A DNA stretch of 64,000 nt from Desulfobulbus oralis (GTDB taxonomy: Bacteria; Desulfobacterota; Desulfobulbia; Desulfobulbales; Desulfobulbaceae): assembly GCF_002952055.1 (NCBI RefSeq), contig NZ_CP021255.1, positions 2,173,501 through 2,237,500 on the forward strand, read 5' to 3'. A program made the position numbers and the translations under genes. The notes beneath the pieces are model-generated. The model did not search any database and was not told the origin of the DNA. It worked only from the letters and a program-made list of their open reading frames with translations. This document shows, piece after piece, positions 16,486 to 26,155 of the stretch (positions within the stretch are counted from its first letter, which is position 1; the number at the start of each line of letters is the position of its first letter).

Positions 16486-17886
16486 TCATTCCTCTGAGCG
16501 GCGTCCGTTCTGAAGCTTGCGAAAGATGGTACTGCGATTGATATGGAAAAGGCCGGCCACCTTTTGCACAGACCCATGCACTTCAATGGCCTTGCGGAGA
16601 AAATCCCGCTCCATTTCCGCCATGATGTCCTTCAGGGGACGATGACCGGTCAGGATTTCCTCGGAATAGTAGCGTCCATCACCCGTATGACCGCCTGTGA
16701 TGTTGGCCGGCAGGTCCTGAGGGGCCACAAGCGGGCCATTGTGGGTGATGACCAGACTGTGCACCATGTTCTGCAGCTCCCGTACATTGCCGGGCCAGGG
16801 ATAGGTTGCCATCATGTCGAGTGTGACGCCCATGAAGGCCAGCGCCTTGTGGTATTTGCCCATGTACTGTTTCAGGAAATACTCGGCCAGGGGGGGGATG
16901 TCCTCGGGCCGTTCCCTAAGCGGAGGGATGCGCACCGTGGCCACGTTGAGCCGATAGTACAGGTCGCGACGAAAGGCGCCGGCCTCTACGCATTCGGCCA
17001 GGTTGCGATTGGTGGCCGCGATGACACGCACGTTCACCTTGCGGGGCGACGAGGCGCCCACCCGCATGATTTCCCCGTCCTGCAGAACCCGCAGAAGACG
17101 GGTCTGCATGGGCAGGGACAGCTCTCCCACTTCATCCAGAAAGATGGTGCCGCCATCAGCGATTTCAAAATAGCCCGCCTTGCCCCTGCTGGAAGCGCCG
17201 GTAAAGGCGCCGGGATTGTAGCCGAACAGCTCGGATTCGGTCAGCGATTCAGAAATGCCGCCGCAGTCCACCTTGAGCATGACCTTGCCTTTGCGCAGGC
17301 TCAGACTGTGGGTCAGGCGGGCGAACACGTCCTTGCCCGAACCGGTTTCCCCAAGAATCAGCACAGTGGCGTCGGTGGCGGCGAAACGCTCCAGGAGCGC
17401 CATGATTCTGCTCATGGACTGACTGGCGAAAACCAGCGCGTCGGGTTCGTGTTCCTGGGCCATGTGGGCCAGTTGATCATTGATCTGCTCAATGAGCTGG
17501 CGCTGCCCGTCCAGCCGTTCCTGGAGATCGGTCAAACTGGTGACGTCCCGGGCAAAGGTGAGCACCAGGCAAATGGCGCCCGTCTGATCAAAGACCGGAA
17601 AGCCCGACAGCACCAGTTTCTTTCCGTCACTGAGTTGCTGCACACGGGTGGTGGGTTTGCCGGTCCGAACGATTTCCGGGTTGAGGATGTGATCAAAAAT
17701 ACCTTCCTGGACCAGGGAACGCACGTTCTTGCCCACCACACGCTCCTGCTTCAGGCCGGTCAGTTGCTCGTACATCCGGTTGATGTAGAGGGTCATGCCG
17801 GAAACGTCGGAAATGAACAGCCCATCGGGCAGGGTGTCGAGGATGCGCTCGACATATCGGGCGAGAATTTCGTTGGAGCGTCCCAT
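16486..17886 (-). CDS. PAS-domain sigma-54-dependent transcriptional activator of the sulfonate island
   Basis: 466 residues. An N-terminal PAS domain (about 10-120, LDTLPDGLFISDVSGMTLYI) probably senses a small molecule. The AAA+ domain has Walker A GETGSGKD (179-186), the sigma-54-contacting loop GAFTGA (226-231) and Walker B IFLDE (248-252). A Fis-type helix-turn-helix closes the protein (VQKVAGLFHINRSTIFRKLQ). There is no receiver domain, so it is not a two-component regulator. It lies downstream of islB on the same strand. Because sigma-54 promoters flank the islA-ald gap, it is the obvious candidate activator; the inducer (taurine, isethionate or sulfoacetaldehyde) is unknown. Confidence 0.92.
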   Translation of the reverse strand: MGRSNEILARYVERILDTLPDGLFISDVSGMTLYINRMYEQLTGLKQERVVGKNVRSLVQEGIFDHILNPEIVRTGKPTTRVQQLSDGKKLVLSGFPVFDQTGAICLVLTFARDVTSLTDLQERLDGQRQLIEQINDQLAHMAQEHEPDALVFASQSMSRIMALLERFAATDATVLILGETGSGKDVFARLTHSLSLRKGKVMLKVDCGGISESLTESELFGYNPGAFTGASSRGKAGYFEIADGGTIFLDEVGELSLPMQTRLLRVLQDGEIMRVGASSPRKVNVRVIAATNRNLAECVEAGAFRRDLYYRLNVATVRIPPLRERPEDIPPLAEYFLKQYMGKYHKALAFMGVTLDMMATYPWPGNVRELQNMVHSLVITHNGPLVAPQDLPANITGGHTGDGRYYSEEILTGHRPLKDIMAEMERDFLRKAIEVHGSVQKVAGLFHINRSTIFRKLQNGRRSEE

Positions 17887-18094
17887 GGCGACATGAAGAA
17901 GATAGGATATATCTTACAGGGCTTGCGCCAAAAGCTGCCACCAAATGGCTGGGCGGGTCTTCTGCTGCCGATTCATTATATCGATTGGGCGCGACGGTGG
18001 CAATGCCGTCCTTTGGCTCCCCGTTTTTGCGTGCTCCGTCAAAAATGTCGGCGATCCCGGCAATCAGGCTTCAGATCCGCAAGGCTTTGAAACT

Positions 18095-19051
18095 TCATGC
18101 GGGATTGCGTACGCGCGCTCCCAGAACCTCCTTCGCAACGCCCAGGAGCCGGGAGAACAGGACCTCGTCCAGTTTGGTCGCGCCCATGGGCGGGGTACGT
18201 CCCAGAAATTCGTACTTCTGGGTACCCAGCCGGTGGTAGGGCAGCATCTCATACTCCACCTGTCCGTAGGGTTTGATGAACTCGGCGATGGCCCGGATGC
18301 TTGCCTCGTTGTCGTTGAAGCCGGGAATGACCGGCGTTCGGGCGAGCACCGGCAGTTCGGGGAATTCCGTGACCAGAATCCGGAAATTCTCCAGGATGGT
18401 CTCGTTGGAGTGGCCGGTCTGTTCCTTGTGTACGGCGCTGTCCATGTGCTTGAGGTCAAAGAGCACGTAGTTGAGGTATGGCGCTGCGGCACGCAGGGTT
18501 GCAGCCGGCACCATGGCGCAGGTTTCCACTGCGGTCTTGAGACGGTGGGCGCGCGCCTGCCGCAGCAGTGCCACGGCAAAGTCGGCGTGGAGGAGCGGCT
18601 CGCCTCCGGAGATGGTCATGCCGCCACCCGAGCGCGAGTAGAAGATGGCGTCCTTTTGCACCGCCGAGAGCACATCCGCGACAGAGCGTGTGCTCCCGTA
18701 AACCAGAAGCGCCTGCGCCGGGCAGGCCGCCACGCAGGGCATGGCAGCGCAATCGGCACAGTACTTACGGTCAAGCACCGGCTTGTCATCATCGCCGCGG
18801 CGAATGGCATGGCTGGGACAGGCGTCAATGCAGTGGCCGCATTTGTCCACCTCAAGGCAGCGACCCCGATTGTAGGCCAGTTCCGGAACCACCAGTTGGG
18901 ATTCCGGATTGCTGCACCAGCGGCAACGCAGGGAGCATCCCTTGGAAAAGACGATGGTTCTGATCCCCGGGCCGTCATGCACCGAATATTTCTGGATGTT
19001 GAAGACCGTCCCAGTCTGTGCAAGATCCTGATCCTTATCGACACCTGACAT
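18095..19051 (-). CDS. islB: Isethionate sulfite-lyase activating enzyme (radical SAM)
   Basis: A 318-residue glycyl-radical-enzyme activase that would install the radical on IslA using SAM. The radical-SAM CX3CX2C motif is C39-C43-C46 (KGCSLRCRWCSNPE). Two further four-Cys clusters of ferredoxin type follow: C65, C71, C74, C78 and C98, C101, C106, C110. The GGEP motif (MTISGGEPLLH) binds SAM. ATG 19051 has AAGGGA at suitable spacing. It lies 72 bp downstream of islA, separated by a terminator-like hairpin. The assignment to IslB rather than another activase rests on the neighbouring IslA. Confidence 0.9.
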   Translation of the reverse strand: MSGVDKDQDLAQTGTVFNIQKYSVHDGPGIRTIVFSKGCSLRCRWCSNPESQLVVPELAYNRGRCLEVDKCGHCIDACPSHAIRRGDDDKPVLDRKYCADCAAMPCVAACPAQALLVYGSTRSVADVLSAVQKDAIFYSRSGGGMTISGGEPLLHADFAVALLRQARAHRLKTAVETCAMVPAATLRAAAPYLNYVLFDLKHMDSAVHKEQTGHSNETILENFRILVTEFPELPVLARTPVIPGFNDNEASIRAIAEFIKPYGQVEYEMLPYHRLGTQKYEFLGRTPPMGATKLDEVLFSRLLGVAKEVLGARVRNPA

Positions 19052-19070
19052 GGCAATTTCCCTTTATGCG

Positions 19071-19107
19071 TTTAAAAAAAACGGGGAGGCTTCCGAAAAG
19101 CCTCCCC
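19071..19107 (-). terminator. Intercistronic terminator/attenuator between islA and islB
   Basis: On the minus strand: GGGGAGGCTT-ttcg-GAAGCCTCCCC followed by G and a run of T residues. It sits between the islA stop and the islB ribosome-binding site. It should end most transcripts after islA and allow limited read-through, giving far more lyase than activase. Confidence 0.8.
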
Positions 19108-19123
19108 GGCATCAAGCCCGGAC

Positions 19124-21625
19124 TTACATGGTTCCGTGTTCGGTACGGGCGATGAGGTCATTCTGCAGATCAGGAGACAGATCCACAAAATAGGCGCTGT
19201 ATCCGGCAATGCGGACGATCAGATTGCGGTACTTCTGGGGATCTTTCTGTGCGGCCAGGAGAGTTTCCCGGTTCAGCACGTTGAACTGCACGTGCCAGAG
19301 TTTCAGGTCGCAGAAAGTCCGGATGAAGGAAACCAGCTTCTCGGTGCCCTGTTCACCTTCAAGACACTTGGGGGTGAATTTGATGTTCAGCATACGGGCG
19401 GCGCGGTCGCGCATACCCATATTCTTGGTGGTGTAGTTCGAGAGCAGGATGGCCGTGGGCCCGTTGACGTCAGCGCCATGGGAGGCGGAGGAACCGTCGG
19501 AGAGCGGGAAGCCGTCGGTGCGGCCGTTGGGCGTGGCGGAAACCACTTTGCCAAAGGGCACGTGGGAGGTAAAGGGCACGTAGCGCACGTCGTTGTGCAT
19601 GCCCAGATCCCGCATGGAGTACTTGCCGCCGTATTCCACGGAAAGTTTGTCAACCTCGCGGCCGATAGCGTCTGCATATTCGTCGTTGTTGCCATAGCAG
19701 GGCGTGGAGCGCAGCAAGGCGCGCACATCTTCATAGCCTTCGAAGTCCGCGTCAATGGCCTGGATCAGTTTGTCCATGCTCAGCTTCTTCTCCTCAAAGA
19801 CCAGCTTCTTCACCGCTGCCAGCGAATCCACCACCGTACCGAAACCAATATACTCGAAGTAGCCCAGGTTGATGCCTTCCGGAATCTGCTCCTGGTGCAG
19901 GTCGATGCAGTGCTTCATGCTCAGGTCGTGCATGGCTGAACCCATGGGCTGCGCAAAATGCTGTGCCCGCAGCTTGTTGATGATATACTGCTGGGTAAAG
20001 GCCGTCTTGACGAACAGCAGATGCTGCTGCACATAGGCGTTCCAGAATTCATCCCAGGTCTTGAAACTGCGGGGATCGCCGGTCTCAATGCCCAAAACCT
20101 GATCACCATACTTCTTCATCCGGCCGTTGCGCAGCACCATTTCCAGCGCAGCGGCAAAATTGATGTAGGCGCCGCCAGAGGTGTAGGTGTCGCGGTTGGG
20201 CATCCGGGCCTCGGTGCAACCGGACACGGCATAATCCAGCGCTTCCTCGAAGGTCGCGCCCTTGGAGACGTACAGCGGCACCACCTCCTCGTCGTTGATC
20301 AGCTTGGGGAAGCCGGATCCGAACTTGATGGTCTCAGCCACATCCCAGAGATAAGACTCGGGCGCGCGGGAATGGATGCGGGCCGCCAGATCCGGGTAGT
20401 GCAGCGGAAACTCCCGCTTGGACTTGAGGATAAGCGAGGTCAGCTCGTTGCTGGCGTCACGGCCGTCGGGAGTCTGGCCGCCAACGGTCACGGCCTCCCA
20501 GTGGGCATAGCCCTCGTTGAAGGCGCCGCCAGTGGGGGAAATGTACATGTCGATGAATTCGGCCATGCCCACCCACATGCATTCCAGAAGCTCCATGGCC
20601 TGGCTGTCGGTCAGGATCCCCGCCGCCCGGTCCTGCTGGTAGTAGGGATAAAAATACTGGTCCATGCGACCGTTGGAAATGGTGGTGCCTGTCTTCTGCT
20701 CCATACGGGAGAACATCTGGGTGAACCACTGGCTTTGGCAGGCCTCGTAGAAATTGCGGGCCGGCTCGCCCGGCACATGCTCGGCGTTTTCCGCCATGCG
20801 CAAAAGCTCTGCCTTGCGGACGGGGTCCGTCTCCACGGCAGCCTTTTGGCGGGCCGCCTCGGCGTGACGTTTCGCCCAGAGCACAATGGCGTCGCACACG
20901 ATGACGATGGCTTCCAGAAAGGGGCGTTTCTCGCACCGGTCCTTCGGGCTCATCGGGTCAAGGGCGGCCAGCTTCTCCTCGGCCTCTTTTTTGATGCCGT
21001 TGAAGCCCCGCTTCAGAATTTTGCCATAGTCGTGCACCCACTGAATGGACGAACGGAAGGAAGCGGTCTCATTGACGATGAAGCGGGAGATCAGGCCCCG
21101 GGGATCATCGTAGGTCAGTTTGTGCACCTCCGGCGGCAGGGCCGCGTTCAGGGACTCGTGAAAGGTCTTGCCCTTCCAGTAGGGTGCGATCTCCTCGATG
21201 ACGCGCTTGGCGTCCTCGGGGGTGATGGTCGCCGGAGAGGTCTTGCGGGTGGGCAGATCGCGCACGGCAATGTCCAGAAAATCGCCGTCCAGCTCGGGAT
21301 ACAGGATGCCATAACGGCCATCGCAGCCGGCCCGGCCCAACAGAAGCTGATCGTCCTGCACATACACCGTGATGTTGCGGGCGATGTGCATCAGCGCCTT
21401 GGCCCAGCGCAGCACCAGAGGCTGGCCTTCGGTCTCCTGCATGGACTGTGTGAAGTACAGGGCGCGTTCGATGTCGATACGCGGCTTTTGGCCTTCAAAA
21501 CGGTCCAGCAGTTTGAAGACGCGGGAGTGGGTTTTGCGGAACTTGTCTTCCTTGCCCTCAATCTGGTCAAAGACGCGTTGTTCCTGGGGAGACTGACACT
21601 CGCAGGTCGGCACGGGATTGTACAT
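19124..21625 (-). CDS. islA: Isethionate sulfite-lyase (glycyl radical enzyme)
   Basis: 833 residues. It would cleave isethionate to acetaldehyde and sulfite by radical C-S bond scission. The thiyl Cys is C470 in [12 protein letters not shown] with the partner E472; the glycyl radical is G808 in [10 protein letters not shown]. The substrate-binding set published for Bilophila IslA as I recall it (R189, Q193, C468, E470, R678, G805) maps here to R191, Q195 (FRSSIQ), C470, E472, R681 and G808 with a constant small offset. This separates it from choline, glycerol or pyruvate lyases. islB, sarD and tpa nearby support the call. The start has a GGAG-like site, and a sigma-54 promoter lies about 80 bp upstream. 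Confidence 0.93.
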   Translation of the reverse strand: MYNPVPTCECQSPQEQRVFDQIEGKEDKFRKTHSRVFKLLDRFEGQKPRIDIERALYFTQSMQETEGQPLVLRWAKALMHIARNITVYVQDDQLLLGRAGCDGRYGILYPELDGDFLDIAVRDLPTRKTSPATITPEDAKRVIEEIAPYWKGKTFHESLNAALPPEVHKLTYDDPRGLISRFIVNETASFRSSIQWVHDYGKILKRGFNGIKKEAEEKLAALDPMSPKDRCEKRPFLEAIVIVCDAIVLWAKRHAEAARQKAAVETDPVRKAELLRMAENAEHVPGEPARNFYEACQSQWFTQMFSRMEQKTGTTISNGRMDQYFYPYYQQDRAAGILTDSQAMELLECMWVGMAEFIDMYISPTGGAFNEGYAHWEAVTVGGQTPDGRDASNELTSLILKSKREFPLHYPDLAARIHSRAPESYLWDVAETIKFGSGFPKLINDEEVVPLYVSKGATFEEALDYAVSGCTEARMPNRDTYTSGGAYINFAAALEMVLRNGRMKKYGDQVLGIETGDPRSFKTWDEFWNAYVQQHLLFVKTAFTQQYIINKLRAQHFAQPMGSAMHDLSMKHCIDLHQEQIPEGINLGYFEYIGFGTVVDSLAAVKKLVFEEKKLSMDKLIQAIDADFEGYEDVRALLRSTPCYGNNDEYADAIGREVDKLSVEYGGKYSMRDLGMHNDVRYVPFTSHVPFGKVVSATPNGRTDGFPLSDGSSASHGADVNGPTAILLSNYTTKNMGMRDRAARMLNIKFTPKCLEGEQGTEKLVSFIRTFCDLKLWHVQFNVLNRETLLAAQKDPQKYRNLIVRIAGYSAYFVDLSPDLQNDLIARTEHGTM

Positions 21626-21705
21626 GGCTCAACTCCTTGAAAAAAATGTGAGTAAAAAAAGCTGCTGCGCCCGATTGCTCATACCTCAATTGGCATTTTT
21701 ATAGT

Positions 21706-21721
21706 AGCATAAGCCATGCCA
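21706..21721 (-). promoter_or_regulatory. Sigma-54 promoter of islA
   Basis: On the minus strand TGGCATGGCTTATGCT fits TGGCACG-N4-TTGCW: GG and GC at the obligatory 12-bp pitch with two mismatches elsewhere. It predicts a transcription start near 21694, about 70 nt before the islA ATG. Confidence 0.75.
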
Positions 21722-21794
21722 TATTCGCAGCCTCCGGCAATCTGTCCGAACCGGGATGTAACTCGCTGAAATATAGTTATCATGGGGAAGCGGT

Positions 21795-21900
21795 GCGCAA
21801 AATTGCCCGCAGCGCTGCCCACACAGACGTGAACTGTTGCGAATTTGCACCTCTTGAAAGTCAATATTACTCCAATTCCTTTTGATGGTGCAAAATTGCA
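21795..21900. promoter_or_regulatory. Three dyad sites, candidate activator binding (enhancer) region
   Basis: Related near-palindromes GCGCAAAATTGC (21795-21806), TTGCGAATTTGCA (21837-21849) and TGCAAAATTGCA (21889-21900; arms TGCAA/TTGCA exact). Centres are about 42 and 52 bp apart, close to four and five helical turns, so all could be bound on one DNA face. They lie about 75-195 bp upstream of the islA promoter and 270-375 bp upstream of the ald promoter, normal for sigma-54 enhancers. Confidence 0.5.
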
Positions 21901-22167
21901 GCGGATTGCCCGGGCATGCCCAGGCCCATTCATCAAAGTATATTATATTTCCCATTAATATTACTGCATAATTACCCGGCACTCCTGCGCATCCCTGCCC
22001 CGGGGAAAATGATGTGTTTTTGCGACGGTTATTGCACTACTCGGATAGGGCAAAGCCCCTGGCCAATTGATATAAGACTTTGAAAACAGAGCGAAAAACC
22101 AGGTAAATCAAGGCAATAATGGCTTTGAACGACCTTGGCCGCATGTTGCAGGATTGCGCCGAATGGG

Positions 22168-22183
22168 TGGCACGCATTGTGCT
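22168..22183 (+). promoter_or_regulatory. Sigma-54 promoter of the ald-tpa-sarD operon
   Basis: TGGCACGCATTGTGCT matches the consensus TGGCACG-N4-TTGCW with a single mismatch and exact GG/GC spacing. The predicted start is near 22195, leaving a leader of about 75 nt before the ald ATG. Confidence 0.85.
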
Positions 22184-22268
22184 TTATAATGAAAAGCAGC
22201 CAGGGCCCGGGCTGTCTGGCAGGGCAGCAGTACATTAAACATTCATACACAACAAAGGAGTACAGCAA

Positions 22269-23402
22269 ATGCTAGTAGGTGTTCCCAAAGAAATCAAGGC
22301 ACAGGAGAACCGTGTTGGCATCACTCCCGCCGGAGTTTACGCTCTGGTTGGCGCTGGCCACAAGGTCGTTGTGGAGAAAGGCGCCGGTTTGGGCAGCATG
22401 ATCACTGACGAAGAGTTCGTAGCCGCAGGGGCCAAGATGGTCGGCACCGCCAAGGAATGCTGGGATGCCGAGATGGTCGTGAAGGTGAAGGAACCCTTGC
22501 CGCCCGAGTACGACCTGTTCCATGAGGGGCTGATTCTGTTCACCTATCTGCACCTCGCCCCCGAGCCCGCCCTGACCAAGGCCCTGATCGACAAAAAGGT
22601 CGTGGGCATTGCCTACGAAACCGTCCAGTTTGACAATGGCGGCCTGCCCCTGCTGGCGCCAATGTCCGAAATCGCTGGCCGCATGTCCGTGCAGGTCGGT
22701 GCCCAGATGCTGACCAAGATCGAGGGTGGCATGGGCGTGCTGATGGGTGGAACCGCCGGCGTGCAGGCCGCCCACGTTGTCGTCATCGGCGCCGGCACGG
22801 TGGGTCTGTCCGCGGCCAAGGTGGCTATGGGCATGGGCGCCCGGGTGACCATTATCGACAACAATCTGTTCCGCCTGCGCCAGATCGACGACATCTACGG
22901 CGGCCGCATCCAGACCCTGGCCTCCAATGCCTTCAACATAGCCGCGGCGGTGAAGGATGCCGATCTGGTCGTCGGTTCCGTGCTGATTCCCGGCGCCCTG
23001 ACGCCGAAGCTGGTGACCGAGGACATGGTGCAGGAGATGAAGGCCGGCGCTGCCATTGTGGACGTAGCCATCGATCAGGGCGGCTGCATCGAGCCTACAG
23101 CCAAGCATGGCGCCACCTATCACGATAAGCCTACCTTCAGGCATAAAATCAAGAAGGGCGAGCTGGTCTGCTACTCTGTGGGCAACATGCCAGGCGCTGT
23201 GGCCCGTACGGCCACCTTCACTCTGACCAACGCCACCATGCCGTACATGGTCGCCCTGGCAGACAAGGGCTGGACACAGGCCTGCAGGGATGACAAAGCC
23301 CTGGCCCGTGGCATCAACACCTGCGATGGCAAGGTGTACTTCAAGGCTGTGGCCGAAGCCCTGAACTATAAGCTTGAAAACGTCGCCGATCTGCTGAAGT
23401 GA
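22269..23402 (+). CDS. ald: Alanine dehydrogenase
   Basis: NAD-dependent oxidative deamination of L-alanine to pyruvate and ammonium. The 377-residue length is typical. Substrate-binding K74 (VKVKEP) and catalytic H95 (FTYLHLAPEP) are at the family positions; the NAD fold is GAGTVG (174-179) with D197, and D269 lies in VDVAIDQGG. AAGGAG precedes ATG 22269. As first gene of the operon before tpa it would recycle the alanine made by taurine:pyruvate transamination, keeping pyruvate available and yielding NADH. Confidence 0.95.
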   Translation: MLVGVPKEIKAQENRVGITPAGVYALVGAGHKVVVEKGAGLGSMITDEEFVAAGAKMVGTAKECWDAEMVVKVKEPLPPEYDLFHEGLILFTYLHLAPEPALTKALIDKKVVGIAYETVQFDNGGLPLLAPMSEIAGRMSVQVGAQMLTKIEGGMGVLMGGTAGVQAAHVVVIGAGTVGLSAAKVAMGMGARVTIIDNNLFRLRQIDDIYGGRIQTLASNAFNIAAAVKDADLVVGSVLIPGALTPKLVTEDMVQEMKAGAAIVDVAIDQGGCIEPTAKHGATYHDKPTFRHKIKKGELVCYSVGNMPGAVARTATFTLTNATMPYMVALADKGWTQACRDDKALARGINTCDGKVYFKAVAEALNYKLENVADLLK

Positions 23403-23516
23403 GATGGGGCAGTGCCCCGCCTCGCGTGCAGACTGAGGGTGGCACAACATCATGGGGGAGCGGGCTCTGCACACTCCTCCCCCTACACAACCTTTTTACG
23501 AGAGGAGGACAAGACC

Positions 23517-24887
23517 ATGTCTTTTAACAAGGAAGAGCTGATCACCTTGGACAAGACGCACGTCTGGCATCATCTGACCCAGCATAAGGGCTTCGAGCCA
23601 GCCATCTATGTCAAGGGCGAGGGCATGCGCGTCACGGATATTGGCGGCAAGACCTATCTCGATGCCGTTTCCGGCGGCGTGTGGACAGTGAACGTGGGTT
23701 ATGGCCGCAAGGAAATCGTGGATGCGGTGGCCGCGCAGATGATGGATCTGTGCTACTTCGCCAACGGCATTGGCAACGTGCCCACCATCAAATTTTCCGA
23801 AAAGCTGATTGCCAAGATGCCCGGCCTGAGCCGTGTGTATCTTTCCAACTCCGGTTCCGAGGCCAACGAGAAGGCTTTCAAGATCGTTCGTCAGATTGGC
23901 CAGCTCAAGCACAAGGGCAAAAAGACCGGCATCATCTATCGTGACCGCGACTACCACGGCACGACCATCACCGCCTTGAGCGCCTGCGGGCAGTTCGAGC
24001 GTCGGGTGCAGTACGGCCCCTTTACCCCTGGCTTCCATGTCTTCCCGGACTGCGATGTGTATCGCTCCAAGTTTGGCCCCTGCGCCGACCTGGGCGTGAA
24101 GATGGCGAAGCAACTGGAAGAGGTCATCCTCAGTGTCGGCCCGGATGAAATCGGCGGCGTGATCGTGGAAACCATGACCGCAGGCGGAGGCATTCTGGTG
24201 CCGCCAGAGGGCTATTACGAAACCATGCGCGAAATCTGCGACAAGTATGGCATCCTGCTGATTTTCGACGAGGTGGTTTGTGGCCTGGGCCGTACCGGCA
24301 AGTGGTTCGGCTATCAGTACTGGAACGTGCAGCCCGATATCGTGACCATGGCCAAGGGCGTGGCCTCTGGCTATGCGGCGATTTCCTGCACAGTGACCAC
24401 CGAAAAGGTGTTCCAGGACTTCCTGGCCGACCCGGCGGATCACGACGCCTATTTCCGCGACATCAGCACCTTTGGCGGTTGCACTGCAGGCCCGACAGCG
24501 GCGTTGGCCAACATGGAGATCATCGAGCGGGAGAAGCTGCTGGAAAACTGCGTGACCATGGGCGACTACCTGCTGGAAGGCCTCAAGGGGCTGATGGAGA
24601 AACACGCCATCATTGGCGACGTGCGGGGCCGTGGCCTGTTTGCGGGCATCGAGATTGTGAAGGATCGCGCCACCAAGGAACCCATCGCCGAGGCTGTGGC
24701 CAACGCCATGGTGGGCGCGGCCAAGGCCAATGGAGTGCTTATCGGCAAGACCTCCCGGTCCTTCCGCGAGCTTAACAATACCCTGACGCTGTGCCCGGCT
24801 CTGATCGCCACCAAGTCCGACATCGAAGAGATCGTCGGCGGCATCGACAAGGCCTTCGTCGACATCGAAAAGAAATTCGGCCTCTAA
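23517..24887 (+). CDS. tpa: Taurine--pyruvate aminotransferase
   Basis: A class III PLP aminotransferase of 456 residues that would convert taurine and pyruvate to sulfoacetaldehyde and alanine. PLP contacts: SNSGSEANE (111-117), Asp251 in LLIFDEVVCGLGRTG, and the Schiff-base Lys280 in VTMAKG. Substrate cannot be proven from motifs alone, since many omega-aminotransferases look alike; placement between ald and a sulfoacetaldehyde reductase, and opposite islAB, decides it. ATG 23517 has AGGAGG upstream; the frame extends further upstream but without homology. Confidence 0.9.
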   Translation: MSFNKEELITLDKTHVWHHLTQHKGFEPAIYVKGEGMRVTDIGGKTYLDAVSGGVWTVNVGYGRKEIVDAVAAQMMDLCYFANGIGNVPTIKFSEKLIAKMPGLSRVYLSNSGSEANEKAFKIVRQIGQLKHKGKKTGIIYRDRDYHGTTITALSACGQFERRVQYGPFTPGFHVFPDCDVYRSKFGPCADLGVKMAKQLEEVILSVGPDEIGGVIVETMTAGGGILVPPEGYYETMREICDKYGILLIFDEVVCGLGRTGKWFGYQYWNVQPDIVTMAKGVASGYAAISCTVTTEKVFQDFLADPADHDAYFRDISTFGGCTAGPTAALANMEIIEREKLLENCVTMGDYLLEGLKGLMEKHAIIGDVRGRGLFAGIEIVKDRATKEPIAEAVANAMVGAAKANGVLIGKTSRSFRELNNTLTLCPALIATKSDIEEIVGGIDKAFVDIEKKFGL

Positions 24888-24991
24888 AGTAGTGAGCGGC
24901 CAGGCGGGCCGGGCTGCCAAAAGTCCGGTCCGCCTCAAACAGCCCGGAGTCCAGTCCAACCCACAACCTGCACACAGGAGGACATCACGTC

Positions 24992-26155
24992 ATGCCTTTT
25001 TCTCATTTCACCGTCAAAAAGATCGTTCACGGCAACGGCTCCATCAAGGATGCCGCCAAGGAAGTCAAGAGCCTCAAGGGCTCCCGTGCCCTGATCGTTA
25101 CCGATCCCGGTCTGGCCAAGCTGAACGTGCAGCAGCCTCTGGAAGAGGTTCTGACCGCGGGCAGCATTGCCTGGGAACTCTTCGCCAAGGCCGAGCTCGA
25201 GCCCAGCATGGATTCCATCCAGGCCTGCGCCGACGCGGCCAAGGACTTCAAGGCCGATGTGCTCATCGGCTTCGGCGGCGGCAGCGCCCTGGACACCACC
25301 AAGGCCGCCGCTGTGCTGCTCTCCAACGAGGGGCCGATTGACAAATATTTCGGTATGAACCTGGTGCCCAATCCGTCCCTGCCCAAGATACTGATTCCCA
25401 CCACAGCGGGAACGGGCAGCGAAATGACCAACATCTCCGTTCTGGCCGACACCAAGAACGGCGGCAAGAAGGGCGTGGTTTCCGAGCACATGTACGCCGA
25501 CGTGGTGCTGCTCGACGCGTCGCTCACCGTGGGCTTGCCCCCGCGTGTCACCGCGATGACCGGCGTTGACGCCTTCGTGCACGCCATGGAGTCCTTCTGC
25601 GGCATCGCGGCCACCCCCATCACCGACGCCCTCAACCTGGCCGCCATGAAAATGGTGGGCGCCAACATCCGGCAGGCCTACGCCAACGGTGGCAATCTGG
25701 CCGCCCGGGACGCCATGCTCTACGGCTCGGCCCTGGCCGGCATGGGCTTTGGCAACACGCAAAACGGCATCATTCATGCGGTGGGCACCACCTTGCCTGT
25801 GGAGTGCCACATCCCTCATGGCCTGGCGATAGCCATTTGTTCCCCCTTCTCCGTGGGCTTCAACTACATCGCCAATCCGGACAAGTACGCCACTGTGGCC
25901 GATATTCTGCGTGGCGAAGACCGCGTCGGCATGATGAGTGTGCTTGACCGCGCCGCCGATGTGGAGGCCGCTTTCCGCGATCTGCTGCGGGATCTCGACA
26001 TCAAGACCGGCCTTGCCCACTACAAGGTGAAGAAAGAAGACCTGCCGGCCAGTGCCGACCGCGCCTTTGCCGCCAAGCGCCTGCTGGACAACAACCCCAG
26101 AAAGGCCAGTCGCGACCAGATTCTGGCCCTGTTGGAGGCGAATTTCGAGAACTGA
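24992..26155 (+). CDS. sarD: Sulfoacetaldehyde reductase (iron-type alcohol dehydrogenase)
   Basis: A group III metal-dependent alcohol dehydrogenase, 387 residues, expected to reduce sulfoacetaldehyde to isethionate with NADH. The dinucleotide-binding GGGSALD spans 95-101; PTTAGTGSE is the phosphate loop; metal ligands D193 and H197 (GVDAFVHAMES), H262 and H276 (IIHAVGTTLPVECHIPHG) are all present. AGGAGG precedes ATG 24992. It is the last gene of the ald-tpa-sarD operon and supplies the substrate of IslA. The name rests on context together with the family. Confidence 0.9.
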   Translation: MPFSHFTVKKIVHGNGSIKDAAKEVKSLKGSRALIVTDPGLAKLNVQQPLEEVLTAGSIAWELFAKAELEPSMDSIQACADAAKDFKADVLIGFGGGSALDTTKAAAVLLSNEGPIDKYFGMNLVPNPSLPKILIPTTAGTGSEMTNISVLADTKNGGKKGVVSEHMYADVVLLDASLTVGLPPRVTAMTGVDAFVHAMESFCGIAATPITDALNLAAMKMVGANIRQAYANGGNLAARDAMLYGSALAGMGFGNTQNGIIHAVGTTLPVECHIPHGLAIAICSPFSVGFNYIANPDKYATVADILRGEDRVGMMSVLDRAADVEAAFRDLLRDLDIKTGLAHYKVKKEDLPASADRAFAAKRLLDNNPRKASRDQILALLEANFEN

